From NCBI GenBank assembly GCA_934254585.1, contig CAKQLF010000002.1, forward strand, positions 92,933-156,932: 64,000 bases of DNA, read 5' to 3'. The DNA comes from an uncultured Alphaproteobacteria bacterium (GTDB taxonomy: Bacteria > Pseudomonadota > Alphaproteobacteria > RF32 > CAG-239). Shown here in pieces: positions 35,415 through 43,814 of the stretch (positions are counted from its first letter, which is position 1; each line of letters opens with the position of its first letter). Both the position numbers and the translations under genes were made by a program. The notes beneath the pieces were generated by a model. That model did no database searches. It saw only the letters and a program-made list of their open reading frames with translations, and had not been told where the DNA came from.

Positions 35415-35471
35415 ATGAAAAATAAGCTTAGCAAAGGTCTCTCTCTCTCTCTGCAAATTCTAAATGTCTGA
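35415..35471 (+). other. Initiation region and out-of-frame leader of the pilin-like gene
   Basis: GAGGAAAG precedes an ATG at 35415 that encodes MKNKLSKGLSLSLQILNV and stops at 35469-35471. The reading passes through a CT repeat. The next open frame, which leads to the pilin, is in a different phase and is open on the 3' side of the repeat without a stop. The peptide is best read as the start of the pilin-like gene in the OFF state. Confidence 0.6.
35438..35452 (+). repeat. CT dinucleotide microsatellite (7.5 units), candidate phase-variation tract
   Basis: Fifteen bases of alternating T and C lie eight codons after the ATG at 35415. A change of one unit alters the frame. Loss of one unit, or gain of two, joins the ATG to the frame of the pilin-like coding region. 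Confidence 0.75.
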
Positions 35472-35515
35472 TTAAAGGCACATTTTTTGCCGCTACAGAC
35501 GTTTTTGCAAATTTT

Positions 35516-36382
35516 TTGAAGAATTTTAGTTGTAGAGAAACTACTCACTCACACTTCTTTAATGTCATTAACGGGCTTGACCCGTTAATCTTGTCGCGAC
35601 ACACATTTTCTTTATTATTCTCAATCATTCGCGGGTGCCTTTTTAGGGTCATTCGCGGGCAAAGACCCGCGAATCTAGATCCACGGGTCAGACTGTGCGT
35701 CACGCCCGTGGATGACAATAGAGTGAAAAGCGTCACATCCGGCAATGACAGTAAGGTGGTGCAACTAGGCCGCTCGATGATTGAGATGTTAGGAGTTCTG
35801 GCCATTATTGCTGTTTTGAGCGTTGGTGGCATTGCCGGCTATTCTAAAGCAATGGAAATGTGGAAAATTAACAAAACTGTTGAAGGTTATAGTTATTTAA
35901 CTCAAGGATTGATGGAACATATTGATAAATTAAGAATACTACAGCCTAATAATGATGGAACTAAATATTATCTTGGAGACACAATTAAAGAATTAAACCT
36001 TGTTCCCGAGGGGTGGTCACTCCAATCTGGCCGGTTATTTACCACCTCCGGAAGTGTAGCTACAGTATTTTCCCGCAACAACCGTCTGGTTTATGACGTA
36101 GAACTTGGAAATCATCACTATGATGACAATATTATTATCTCAGATAGTTTCTCAACCAAATTGTGTCAAGAACTTATGAATAAATTTGCCAAACCTTTAC
36201 ATTCTTCTTTACAATATGCTTGGATTTTCAAAACACAAAGCACAGATGAATGTTACTATGGAGATTCATTATGTTCAAACCGAAATAATTGCATAATTAA
36301 TATGACATTATCCGACATACAAAACGCCTGCAACTCCTGCATAACAAATAATGAGTTTTGCTTATTGGTTTTTGAATTTTAA
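35516..36382 (+). CDS. Pilin-like protein with repeat-derived N-terminus, apparently out of frame with its start
   Basis: The frame encodes a prepilin core LGRSMIEMLGVLAIIAVLSV with Gly at -1 and Glu at +5, as in type IV pilins, then GGIAGYSKAMEMWKINKTVEGY and a C-terminal globular part ending ACNSCITNNEFC. The first about 84 residues come partly from dispersed palindromic repeats and look unlike a leader. There is no in-frame ATG before the GRSMIEM block. TTG at 35516 and GTG at 35723 are possible but poor starts. The well-formed start at 35415 is out of frame by the CT tract. I read it as a phase-variable gene in the OFF state; a decayed gene is the alternative. It is closest to the gene at 51.5 kb. 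Confidence 0.7.
   Translation: MKNFSCRETTHSHFFNVINGLDPLILSRHTFSLLFSIIRGCLFRVIRGQRPANLDPRVRLCVTPVDDNRVKSVTSGNDSKVVQLGRSMIEMLGVLAIIAVLSVGGIAGYSKAMEMWKINKTVEGYSYLTQGLMEHIDKLRILQPNNDGTKYYLGDTIKELNLVPEGWSLQSGRLFTTSGSVATVFSRNNRLVYDVELGNHHYDDNIIISDSFSTKLCQELMNKFAKPLHSSLQYAWIFKTQSTDECYYGDSLCSNRNNCIINMTLSDIQNACNSCITNNEFCLLVFEF
35567..35589. repeat. Palindromic hairpin repeat
   Basis: ATTAACGGG and CCCGTTAAT face each other around CTTGA. It is a variant of the GTCATT...AATC palindromic family seen next to it. Confidence 0.7.
35648..35716. repeat. Dispersed palindromic repeat, GTCATT..CTAGATCCACGGGTC type
   Basis: The unit has two hairpins: CGCGGG/CCCGCG and CCACGGG/CCCGTGG, joined by AATCTAGAT. Related copies are at 57481-57538 and 59547-59615, and a diverged one lies inside the pilin gene at 52186-52240. 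Here it encodes part of the pilin leader (RVRLCVTPVDD). Confidence 0.85.
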
Positions 36383-36392
36383 TAACAAGCAG

Positions 36393-36759
36393 CACGAGCG
36401 CAAATAACGCAGAGCCCGCGGAAACGCAAATAATGAGCTTAATGCGAAGTAAGATTTTTTCGCCGTGTACAAACTAGTACATAACTCATTAGTAAAAACT
36501 CGAATAGCGTGCGTAGATGCGACGGAATTTTTAAGCGACGTGTACAAAGTGGTACACGAGCGCAAATAACGCAGAGCTCGCGGAAACGCAAATAATGAGC
36601 TTAATGCGAAGTAAGATTTTTTTCGCCGTGTACAAACTAGTACATAACTCATTAGTAAAAACTCGAATAGCGTGCGTAGATGCGACGGAATTTTTAAGCG
36701 ACGTGTACAAAATGGTACACGAGCGCAAAAATCCCTAGCAGATACCAGTTTGGCGAGTT
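36393..36759. repeat. Palindromic element locus 2: two 163-bp tandem units plus a full 100-bp element
   Basis: The block starting CACGAGCGCAAATAACGC recurs at 36393, 36555 and 36718 (period about 162-163 bases), nearly identical. Each unit contains the left part of the 100-bp element (from AACTCGAATAGCG) and a second hairpin block with GTGTAC...GTACA. A full copy lies at 36660-36759. The last 25 bases of malQ, including its stop codon, lie inside it. Confidence 0.88.
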
Positions 36760-38882
36760 TTACATATTGCCCTAACCGCTCGAACAAAATCCTCATCCTG
36801 TTCAAAATCCTCTACCTTAACAGGCAATTTACGCCGCCAATTAGGGTGCTTATCTCTATCTGTCCCCGGTAAATTTTGCAACACGTTAACGCCAAAAATA
36901 TCTTCAGGCTGAGCCAAAAACACCGCACAAGCACTTGAGGCTAAATAACGTTCCGTTGCCTCCATAATTCCGTTGGGATATCCCTCGCCATATAAACAAT
37001 CCCCCTGCCGTTTTCTGTCCGCCGACCAAGAATTTGTATAATCCAACGCATTCAGCAAACAACGACGCTCTACTTCTCGTCCTTTATATTGATTTTGCCG
37101 TTCTTCGGCTGTCAACATTTTTAAATTGTACATTGTTTCTATATCTCCACCGAACCAACGCATTTTCAACGGAGCCATATCGTGCGTACCGATAGAACAA
37201 AAGGTGTGGGCTGAAAAATCTTGCGGCAACTTAAATGGTCCGGAACCGTTCCAACGTTCAGACCACAAAACGCTCAACGAATACACTCCGCGCTCCTGAA
37301 TTGCTTCAATAAATCCGTCCGGCACATTACCTATGCTTTCGCCAACCACCATACACTTGTTTAAATAGCTTTCCAAAACCAAAATTCCCAACATATCGGC
37401 AAACGGATAATAAACGTAGGTACCTTTCTCGGAATCGTCCGGAATAATATATAAACGTTGCAAGCTCATCACATGGTCAATTCTAATGGCTCCGGAATTT
37501 TTCATTGCCGTTCGTAAAATTTTTATAAACGGACGATAAGCATTTGCCTTTAGTTTATATGGATTAAACGCCCCCAAACACCATTTTTGACCGGTTGGGA
37601 AAAAAATATCCGGCGGAGCTCCGGCACCACTGTCTTTAATAAATAAATCGTTTTCACTCCAAAGTTCGGCACTATCTTTGCACAAACCCACCGGTAAATC
37701 TCTATACAAACCTATTTTCAAGCCACAGTGTTCAATTTCGGCCTGCACATCTTCTAATTGCTTTTCAGCCCAATATTGTAAGAATTTGAAAAAGTTTAGA
37801 GCTTTGCGGTTTTCCGTTCTAAATTTTTTTACCGCTGCAGATTGCGGATTCTTCAACTCTTTCGGCCAAGCCCGCCAACCACCGTAAACCGAATGACAAA
37901 GCGACGAATAAATAGCTTGATAAGTGGCCAAATTTTCTAAATCTTCTTTATTCTTTTGAACAAACTTCTGATACGTCGCCGATTTTTCAAGTTTGGCGAA
38001 AGTATTATTATAAATTTGTTCCAAAATCTGCATTTTAAAGTTATAAACACCGGTATAATCAATATTTTCTGCCTTACGCAACCGCTGCAGTTCATCTTCT
38101 TTTCCGGACAAATACTCCGATTTATAGCCATCAACTTTTTCCACATCAATATAAATCGGATTCAAAAATAAGCGGCTGATTGACGAATAAGGACTGGCGT
38201 TTTCGGGAAAATCGTGAAACAGCACATTTAGCGGATTAAGACCGATAATATCCGCGCCTTGCCGCTCACATAACTTCACCATATTTTTCAAATCCGTGAA
38301 ATCACCAACACCCCAGTTACGATTACTTGTTAAGGAATAAAGTTGAATTGCCATTCCCCAAATCTTCTGATAATTCAAACATTCCGGCTCAAAACACTTA
38401 TCCGGAGTAATGGCTAAAATCGTGTGAGTTTTACAATTACCCGCCTGCAAATCAACATCATAATACGCCGGCTCCAACAAATTATCAAACTCGATATCCA
38501 AGCGCACATATTCGGTTTTGCCTATTTTTTTCTCTTCTTTAGTTTTAACCGAATATATCACCACAGGTTCTTCGCCTGTTTGTTGATTTCTGATAACCAG
38601 CTCCAGACTTTCAGTTTCGGACTTAGGTAAAACCGCGTCAAATTTCAGATTATTTTGCCGCAACACATAAATTGGCTCCAATACATAAAGCCAACGCTCT
38701 TTTTCCAGTTTAGCCAACAATCTACTGCTGTCTTCAATTTTTTCTAACCTAAAGCCAAGATAATTCACCAATTTCAGCAAAGTGTCATCATCTGTCACAT
38801 ATTCTTTGCTATTTTGCGCCGCATCGGTATAACTTTTAGCTATACCCAATTTTTCTAACAATAAATTCCAATCATTCTGCAT
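36735..38882 (-). CDS. malQ: 4-alpha-glucanotransferase (amylomaltase)
   Basis: The 715-residue GH77 enzyme transfers maltodextrin chains. An N-terminal about 160-residue extension precedes the catalytic domain, with WGVGDFTDLKNMVKLC, RIDHVMSLQRLYIIP (catalytic Asp), VVGESIGNVPDGF (acid/base Glu) and CSIGTHDMAPLKMRW. It starts directly after the glgX stop (TAAATG), so it is translationally coupled. Its C-terminus is odd: the last eight residues, KTRQTGIC, are encoded by a dispersed palindromic element, which also supplies the stop. The preceding DFVRAVRAIC looks like the normal end region, so little has been lost. Confidence 0.95.
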   Translation of the reverse strand: MQNDWNLLLEKLGIAKSYTDAAQNSKEYVTDDDTLLKLVNYLGFRLEKIEDSSRLLAKLEKERWLYVLEPIYVLRQNNLKFDAVLPKSETESLELVIRNQQTGEEPVVIYSVKTKEEKKIGKTEYVRLDIEFDNLLEPAYYDVDLQAGNCKTHTILAITPDKCFEPECLNYQKIWGMAIQLYSLTSNRNWGVGDFTDLKNMVKLCERQGADIIGLNPLNVLFHDFPENASPYSSISRLFLNPIYIDVEKVDGYKSEYLSGKEDELQRLRKAENIDYTGVYNFKMQILEQIYNNTFAKLEKSATYQKFVQKNKEDLENLATYQAIYSSLCHSVYGGWRAWPKELKNPQSAAVKKFRTENRKALNFFKFLQYWAEKQLEDVQAEIEHCGLKIGLYRDLPVGLCKDSAELWSENDLFIKDSGAGAPPDIFFPTGQKWCLGAFNPYKLKANAYRPFIKILRTAMKNSGAIRIDHVMSLQRLYIIPDDSEKGTYVYYPFADMLGILVLESYLNKCMVVGESIGNVPDGFIEAIQERGVYSLSVLWSERWNGSGPFKLPQDFSAHTFCSIGTHDMAPLKMRWFGGDIETMYNLKMLTAEERQNQYKGREVERRCLLNALDYTNSWSADRKRQGDCLYGEGYPNGIMEATERYLASSACAVFLAQPEDIFGVNVLQNLPGTDRDKHPNWRRKLPVKVEDFEQDEDFVRAVRAICKTRQTGIC

Positions 38883-40970
38883 TTATTTCTCCGGTTTTCT
38901 CAGTTCCAAAACCCAAACCGACCACGCCGGTATATCCAACTCATCTTTAACTATAGGAGTTTCAGGTTTTAGTTGCTCACTGCTGTCAAAAATCAAAGTT
39001 ATTTTTGTTTTTTTAACAAAATCAGGAAGTTGCCAAACCAACGGCTGTGCATTGGCATTATAAATTAAAAAGAACGAACAATTTTCGCCATAAATAAAAT
39101 ACGACAAGCTTTTGCGATCTTCTAAATACCAGTCATTATTTTCAAATTCTTTACCCTGCTCACTAAACCACATAATATCTTTAATATTATAGCGGGCATA
39201 ACGTTCGTTTATCTTACCATTGAAAAACTTTTTACGTTCAAAGACCTGCATTTTTTGACGAAGTTGAATCAACTTACGCACATAACGCACCAAATCTCGG
39301 TCTTCTTGCCTGATAGCGTCCCATACTATCCACGTCAAAACATTGTCTTGACAATAAGGGTTATTATTACCGAACTGAGTGTTGCCGAACTCATCACCTG
39401 CCACCAACATCGGCGTTCCAAAAGAAAGCAATAAAGTTGCCAACATCGCCTTAGTCCGCAAATTTCGATTAATTAGAACCTCAGCATCATCAGTTTCACC
39501 TTCCGCACCAGAATTCCAACTCCAATTAGCATCATTTCCGTCACGGTTGTTTTCACCATTAACCATATTGTGCTTATTGTTATAGCTGACTAAATCTTGC
39601 AAAGTAAAACCATCGTGCGACGTCAAAAAATTGATGCTGCTGTCAATATCTCGATTGGCATAACCGAAAATATCACTTGAACCGGTCAATCTACTGGCCA
39701 ACTCGCCGACTTGTTTTCGGTCACCGCGCCAAAAACGCCTCACCACATCTCGATAGCGGTCGTTCCATTCATACCACGACGGCGGAAAACCGCCAATTCT
39801 ATAACCGTCCATTGTAGCGTCCCACGGCTCAACAATCATTTTTACCTGTCGCAAAACATCATCTTGTCGCGCCGCCAACAAAAAGCCGCTGTCTTGAGTA
39901 AACTCACCACGCAAACGGCTCAAACTGGAAGCTAAATCCAAACGGAAACCATCAACGTGCATAACCTGCACCCAATAACGCAATGAATCCATCACCAACG
40001 TTAAAACATACGGATTTTGCAAGTTAAACGACGCGCCGCAACCGGTACTGTCATAATAGAAACGCGGATTTTTTTGCAAAGTGTAATAGCTCTCATTATC
40101 TATTCCGCGATAGCACAAAGTCGGCCCCATTTGATTGCCTTCAATCGTATGATTGTAGACCACATCTAAAATCACCTCTTTGTGATTGGCGTGCAAAGTT
40201 TTGACCATTTGCTTAAATTCATCAAGGTTATTTTCAATCATATATTTGGCTTCGGGCACAAAATATGAAAGTGTTTCATAGCCCCAATAATTATCGATAT
40301 ACATTCCGTGCTTTTCGCCAAAAAAGGAAAATACCGGCAACAATTCCACAGAAGTCACACCCAACCAATTCAAGTAATTGATTACTCCTTTGGCCGTCAA
40401 TCCCAAAAATTTGCCTCGCTGTCCGGCCTCGACCTTGGGGTGTAGTTTGGTATATCCGCCGACGTGCATTTCATAAATAACGCGTTTACCATTTTCAATC
40501 ACCGGTTTCTTATCATCTTCCCAGTCGAATTTATCTTCAACCACCACCGATTTCGGCACATACGGAGCACTGTCTAAAGTGCTGAAAGACAAATCCTTAT
40601 CCGGACTATCAACATCATAACCAAACAAAGCCTTATGCCAAATAATTTCTCCGCTGAGTTTTTTTGCATAAGGATCCATAAGCAATTTGTTTGGATTAAA
40701 ACGTTTTCCCTTAGCCGGATTATACGGGCCATAAACCCGATATCCGTAAAGTTGTCCAACCTCGATTCCCTCCAAATAAATATGCCAGATATTGTTATCA
40801 TTAATCGTAATGGCAAAACGCTTTAATTCTTTGCGACCGCTTTCATCAAACAAACAAAGTTCAACCTTTTCGGCATTAGCGGAAAAAAGCGCGAAATTCA
40901 CGCCTTTTCCGTCAAAAGTCGCCCCTAAGGGATAAGAATTACCGGTTAAAACTTTTATTTCTTTATTCAT
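38883..40970 (-). CDS. glgX: Glycogen debranching enzyme GlgX
   Basis: The 695-residue GH13 isoamylase-type enzyme hydrolyses alpha-1,6 branches left by phosphorylase. It has an N-terminal CBM48 (GNSYPLGATFDGKGVNFALF), then DVVYNHTIEGNQMGPTL, HVDGFRLDLASSLSR with the nucleophile Asp, MIVEPWDAT with the acid Glu and FLTSHDGFTLQDLVSYN. It sits between glgB and malQ. No glgA, glgC or glgP is in the window, so the cluster covers branching, debranching and chain transfer only. Confidence 0.96.
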   Translation of the reverse strand: MNKEIKVLTGNSYPLGATFDGKGVNFALFSANAEKVELCLFDESGRKELKRFAITINDNNIWHIYLEGIEVGQLYGYRVYGPYNPAKGKRFNPNKLLMDPYAKKLSGEIIWHKALFGYDVDSPDKDLSFSTLDSAPYVPKSVVVEDKFDWEDDKKPVIENGKRVIYEMHVGGYTKLHPKVEAGQRGKFLGLTAKGVINYLNWLGVTSVELLPVFSFFGEKHGMYIDNYWGYETLSYFVPEAKYMIENNLDEFKQMVKTLHANHKEVILDVVYNHTIEGNQMGPTLCYRGIDNESYYTLQKNPRFYYDSTGCGASFNLQNPYVLTLVMDSLRYWVQVMHVDGFRLDLASSLSRLRGEFTQDSGFLLAARQDDVLRQVKMIVEPWDATMDGYRIGGFPPSWYEWNDRYRDVVRRFWRGDRKQVGELASRLTGSSDIFGYANRDIDSSINFLTSHDGFTLQDLVSYNNKHNMVNGENNRDGNDANWSWNSGAEGETDDAEVLINRNLRTKAMLATLLLSFGTPMLVAGDEFGNTQFGNNNPYCQDNVLTWIVWDAIRQEDRDLVRYVRKLIQLRQKMQVFERKKFFNGKINERYARYNIKDIMWFSEQGKEFENNDWYLEDRKSLSYFIYGENCSFFLIYNANAQPLVWQLPDFVKKTKITLIFDSSEQLKPETPIVKDELDIPAWSVWVLELRKPEK

Positions 40971-40995
40971 ACAAATTCCTTGAATATATCTAAGC

Positions 40996-43194
40996 TTAGC
41001 GAATAGGTTTCAAAACAATGGTAGACAATGGCGGCAACACCAACTCAATAGAATATGGCCGACCGCTGACACCATAATTCTGCGCCTGTTGCGGTCCGTC
41101 GTTTCTCACGCCGCTTCCCCAATAACTTTTATCATCACTGTTAAAGATTTCTTGATAAGCGCAAGCTTCGCTAACCCCTATGCGATAATTACGGCGAACC
41201 ACCGGCGTAAAGTTGCACACCACCACCAAATAATCATCAGGATTATGTCCTTTGCGGATATAAGAAATAACGCTGTCATCACAATTTGAATGGTCTATCC
41301 ACTCAAAGCCGCGAGAATCAAAATCTTCTTCATAGAGCGGCGCATTTCCTTTATACATCAAATTCAAATCACGCACGCAATTTTGCATCCCTTTATACAT
41401 CGGATAATCAAGCAAGAACCAACGTAAACTTTCTTCGCTGTTCCATTCCCAGTCTTGTCCGAACTCATTCCCCATAAACAAAAGTTTCTTTCCCGGATGC
41501 GTCCACATAAAGCCATAATAAGCGCGCAAGTTGGCAAACTTCTGCCATTCATCCCCAGGCATTTTTTCCAACATAGAACCTTTACCGTGCACAACTTCAT
41601 CATGTGAAATCGGCAAGATAAAGTTTTCATTAAAGGCATAGAGCAAGCCGAAAGTCAGCAAACCGTGGTGATATTTACGATGTACAGGCTCGTGGCTGAT
41701 ATAACGCAGTGTGTCATTCATCCACCCCATATTCCATTTATAGCCAAAGCCCAAGCCTCCTGCCGAAACCGGACGAGAAACCATCGGCCAAGCGGTTGAT
41801 TCTTCAGCACAGGTAATAGTTCCCTTAGTTTGCGTATAGACCATTTCATTCATCTTGCGAATAAAAGCGATGGCTTCCAGATTTTCATTTCCGCCGTAAA
41901 CATTTGGCACCCATTCGCCTTGTTTGCGCGAATAATCCAAATACAGCATAGAAGCCACGGCATCAACACGCAAACCATCAATATGAAATTCTTTCAGCCA
42001 ATACAAAGCACTGGCACAAAGCAAATTACAAACTTCCGTACGGCCGAAATTATAAATTTTTGTTCCCCAGTCTTTGTGCTCGCCTTTACGAGGGTCAGAA
42101 TGTTCATACAGGCAAGTTCCGTCAAATTCTGCCAATCCGTGCGCGTCTTTCGGAAAATGAGCCGGCACCCAATCCATAATCACGCTAATACCGGCCTGAT
42201 GAAATTTATCAATCATATAACGAAAATCATCCGGCGTACCAAAACGCGAAGTCGGAGCAAATAATCCGGTAATTTGATATCCCCACGAAGCGTCAAGCGG
42301 ATGTTCACACAAAGGCAAAAATTCAACGTGGGTAAATCCCATATTGCTGACATACGGAACCAATCTTTCGGCAAATTCACGATATGTCAAAAATTCACTG
42401 CCATTATCACCTTTACGCCGCCAAGAACCTAAGTGCACTTCATAAATTGACATCGGACGATCATAGGTGTTACTGTTTTCACGATATTTCATCCATTCGG
42501 CATCATTCCACTGATAGTGATTAATATCGTATACAATAGACGCCGTGTTCGGACGAACCTCGGCAAAAGTTCCCAACGGGTCTGATTTGGTTAAAATTCT
42601 GTTATCTTGAGTTTTGATTTCAAATTTATAATATTCGCCTTCAACCAACCCCGGAATAAATATATCCCACACGCCGCAATTTATGTGTTTACGCATCACA
42701 TCAATTCGGCCATCCCAATTATTAAAACTTCCGATAACCGAAACTCTTTTAGCATTTGGAGCCCACACGGCAAACGCCACACCTTTAACTCCGTCAATTT
42801 CCATAAGATGCGAGCCTAATTTTTTATAAATTTCACGATGATTGCCCTGAGCAAACAAATATTCATCTATATCCCCTATTGTCGCCGGAAAACGATAAGT
42901 GTCTTCGGCCTCATAGGTTGCGCCTTTGTCATTAACAATTCTAAACTTATAAGCAAACTCTTCCGATTTATCAAAGTTAGCTTGGAAAAAACCTCTCTCA
43001 TCAACTTTTTCCATTTTTTCCAGAACATTGCCTTCCAAATCAATCACTTCAATCATTTGGGCAAACGGTTGATAAGCGCGAATAAAAATCTTTTTTGTAC
43101 CCTTATTGCGGTGAATTCCAAGCACAGCAAACACATTGCCGTGATCTCCGTTAACAATTGCCGAAATTTCTTCCTTTGATAACATATTATCCAT
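40996..43194 (-). CDS. glgB: 1,4-alpha-glucan branching enzyme
   Basis: GlgB introduces alpha-1,6 branches in glycogen. At 732 residues it has the usual N-terminal domains (NPFAVLG-type start as GNVFAVLGIHRNK), a CBM48 around FAVWAPNAKRVSVIGSFN, and the GH13 catalytic core: DWVPAHFPKDAHGL, DGLRVDAVASMLYLDY (nucleophile), CAEESTAWPMV (acid) and ISHDEVVHGKGSML. It is the first gene of glgB-glgX-malQ, all on the minus strand. Confidence 0.97.
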   Translation of the reverse strand: MDNMLSKEEISAIVNGDHGNVFAVLGIHRNKGTKKIFIRAYQPFAQMIEVIDLEGNVLEKMEKVDERGFFQANFDKSEEFAYKFRIVNDKGATYEAEDTYRFPATIGDIDEYLFAQGNHREIYKKLGSHLMEIDGVKGVAFAVWAPNAKRVSVIGSFNNWDGRIDVMRKHINCGVWDIFIPGLVEGEYYKFEIKTQDNRILTKSDPLGTFAEVRPNTASIVYDINHYQWNDAEWMKYRENSNTYDRPMSIYEVHLGSWRRKGDNGSEFLTYREFAERLVPYVSNMGFTHVEFLPLCEHPLDASWGYQITGLFAPTSRFGTPDDFRYMIDKFHQAGISVIMDWVPAHFPKDAHGLAEFDGTCLYEHSDPRKGEHKDWGTKIYNFGRTEVCNLLCASALYWLKEFHIDGLRVDAVASMLYLDYSRKQGEWVPNVYGGNENLEAIAFIRKMNEMVYTQTKGTITCAEESTAWPMVSRPVSAGGLGFGYKWNMGWMNDTLRYISHEPVHRKYHHGLLTFGLLYAFNENFILPISHDEVVHGKGSMLEKMPGDEWQKFANLRAYYGFMWTHPGKKLLFMGNEFGQDWEWNSEESLRWFLLDYPMYKGMQNCVRDLNLMYKGNAPLYEEDFDSRGFEWIDHSNCDDSVISYIRKGHNPDDYLVVVCNFTPVVRRNYRIGVSEACAYQEIFNSDDKSYWGSGVRNDGPQQAQNYGVSGRPYSIELVLPPLSTIVLKPIR

Positions 43195-43345
43195 AATAAA
43201 CTCCCATAACAGAAAAAATAATATCAGTTTGCTCGTATTAAAACTTACATCTTATATCTATATAAACTAATCCATTTAAATGCAAGAAAATAAGCTTAAA
43301 TTATTAGCAAATTTTTTTATTGAAAAATTTATGTTTTTTAAAGTA

Positions 43346-43373
43346 TTGACGCTTAAAAAAAAGCGTTTATACT
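43346..43373 (+). promoter_or_regulatory. Promoter of the DUF2934 gene with a short inverted repeat
   Basis: TTGACG (43346-43351), a 16-base spacer and TATACT (43368-43373). An inverted repeat ACGCTT...AAGCGT fills the spacer, a possible operator. Confidence 0.65.
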
Positions 43374-43408
43374 CAGAGGTGTTATAAACAATTATTGGAG
43401 ATATAAAA

Positions 43409-43627
43409 ATGATTAAAAATTATAATGAAAATTATGTGCGCGAAGCCGCTTATTACAACTGGCAAAATGCCGGCTGTCCAAATGGTCAAGATGAATATTT
43501 TTGGACAATGGCTATTAACCAATTATATGGCTCAAACTCAAGCTGCAGCTGCAACAGCAAGAAATCTTCTTCTAAATCTTGCGCAGCAAAGACAACCGGT
43601 AGCAAGAAAAAAACTTCAAAAAAATAA
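43409..43627 (+). CDS. Small DUF2934-like protein
   Basis: The 72-residue protein has the DUF2934 pattern YVREAAYYNWQNAGCPNG and DEYFWTMAINQLY. This small domain appears in many proteobacterial proteins with no firm function. The remainder is a low-complexity Ser/Cys/Lys tail (SSCSCNSKKSSSKSC, then KKKTSKK), which suggests nucleic-acid contact or disorder. It has its own promoter and terminator, and GGAG upstream of the ATG. An overlapping frame nearby is a shadow. Confidence 0.8.
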   Translation: MIKNYNENYVREAAYYNWQNAGCPNGQDEYFWTMAINQLYGSNSSCSCNSKKSSSKSCAAKTTGSKKKTSKK

Positions 43628-43659
43628 TCAAAAAATAATTTAAGATTATTTTATAAAAA

Positions 43660-43688
43660 AATACCTGTTTCAACAACAGGTATTTTTT
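43660..43688 (+). terminator. Intrinsic terminator of the DUF2934 gene
   Basis: A 10-bp perfect stem AATACCTGTT/AACAGGTATT is followed by a T run. Confidence 0.92.
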
Positions 43689-43814
43689 TGTATTTCGAGC
43701 TATCTTTTGAACAAATTTTCAATTATTTCAACCAAGATGTTTCAACAGATTTTTTTCTTTTTCAGCTGACAAAATTTTCCTTGTTGAAGAGTTATGCACA
43801 ATCTTTTTTTATTT

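Noticed and set aside
36393..36759. CRISPR array
   Set aside because: Units are 163 bases, nearly identical throughout with no unique spacers, and there are no cas genes.
36362..36805. Open frames on both strands across the tandem repeat
   Set aside because: They exist because the repeat units lack stops; they have no start signals and their peptides repeat the DNA unit.
38883..43194. Complete glycogen synthesis operon
   Set aside because: glgA, glgC and glgP are absent from the window; only branching, debranching and chain transfer genes are present.
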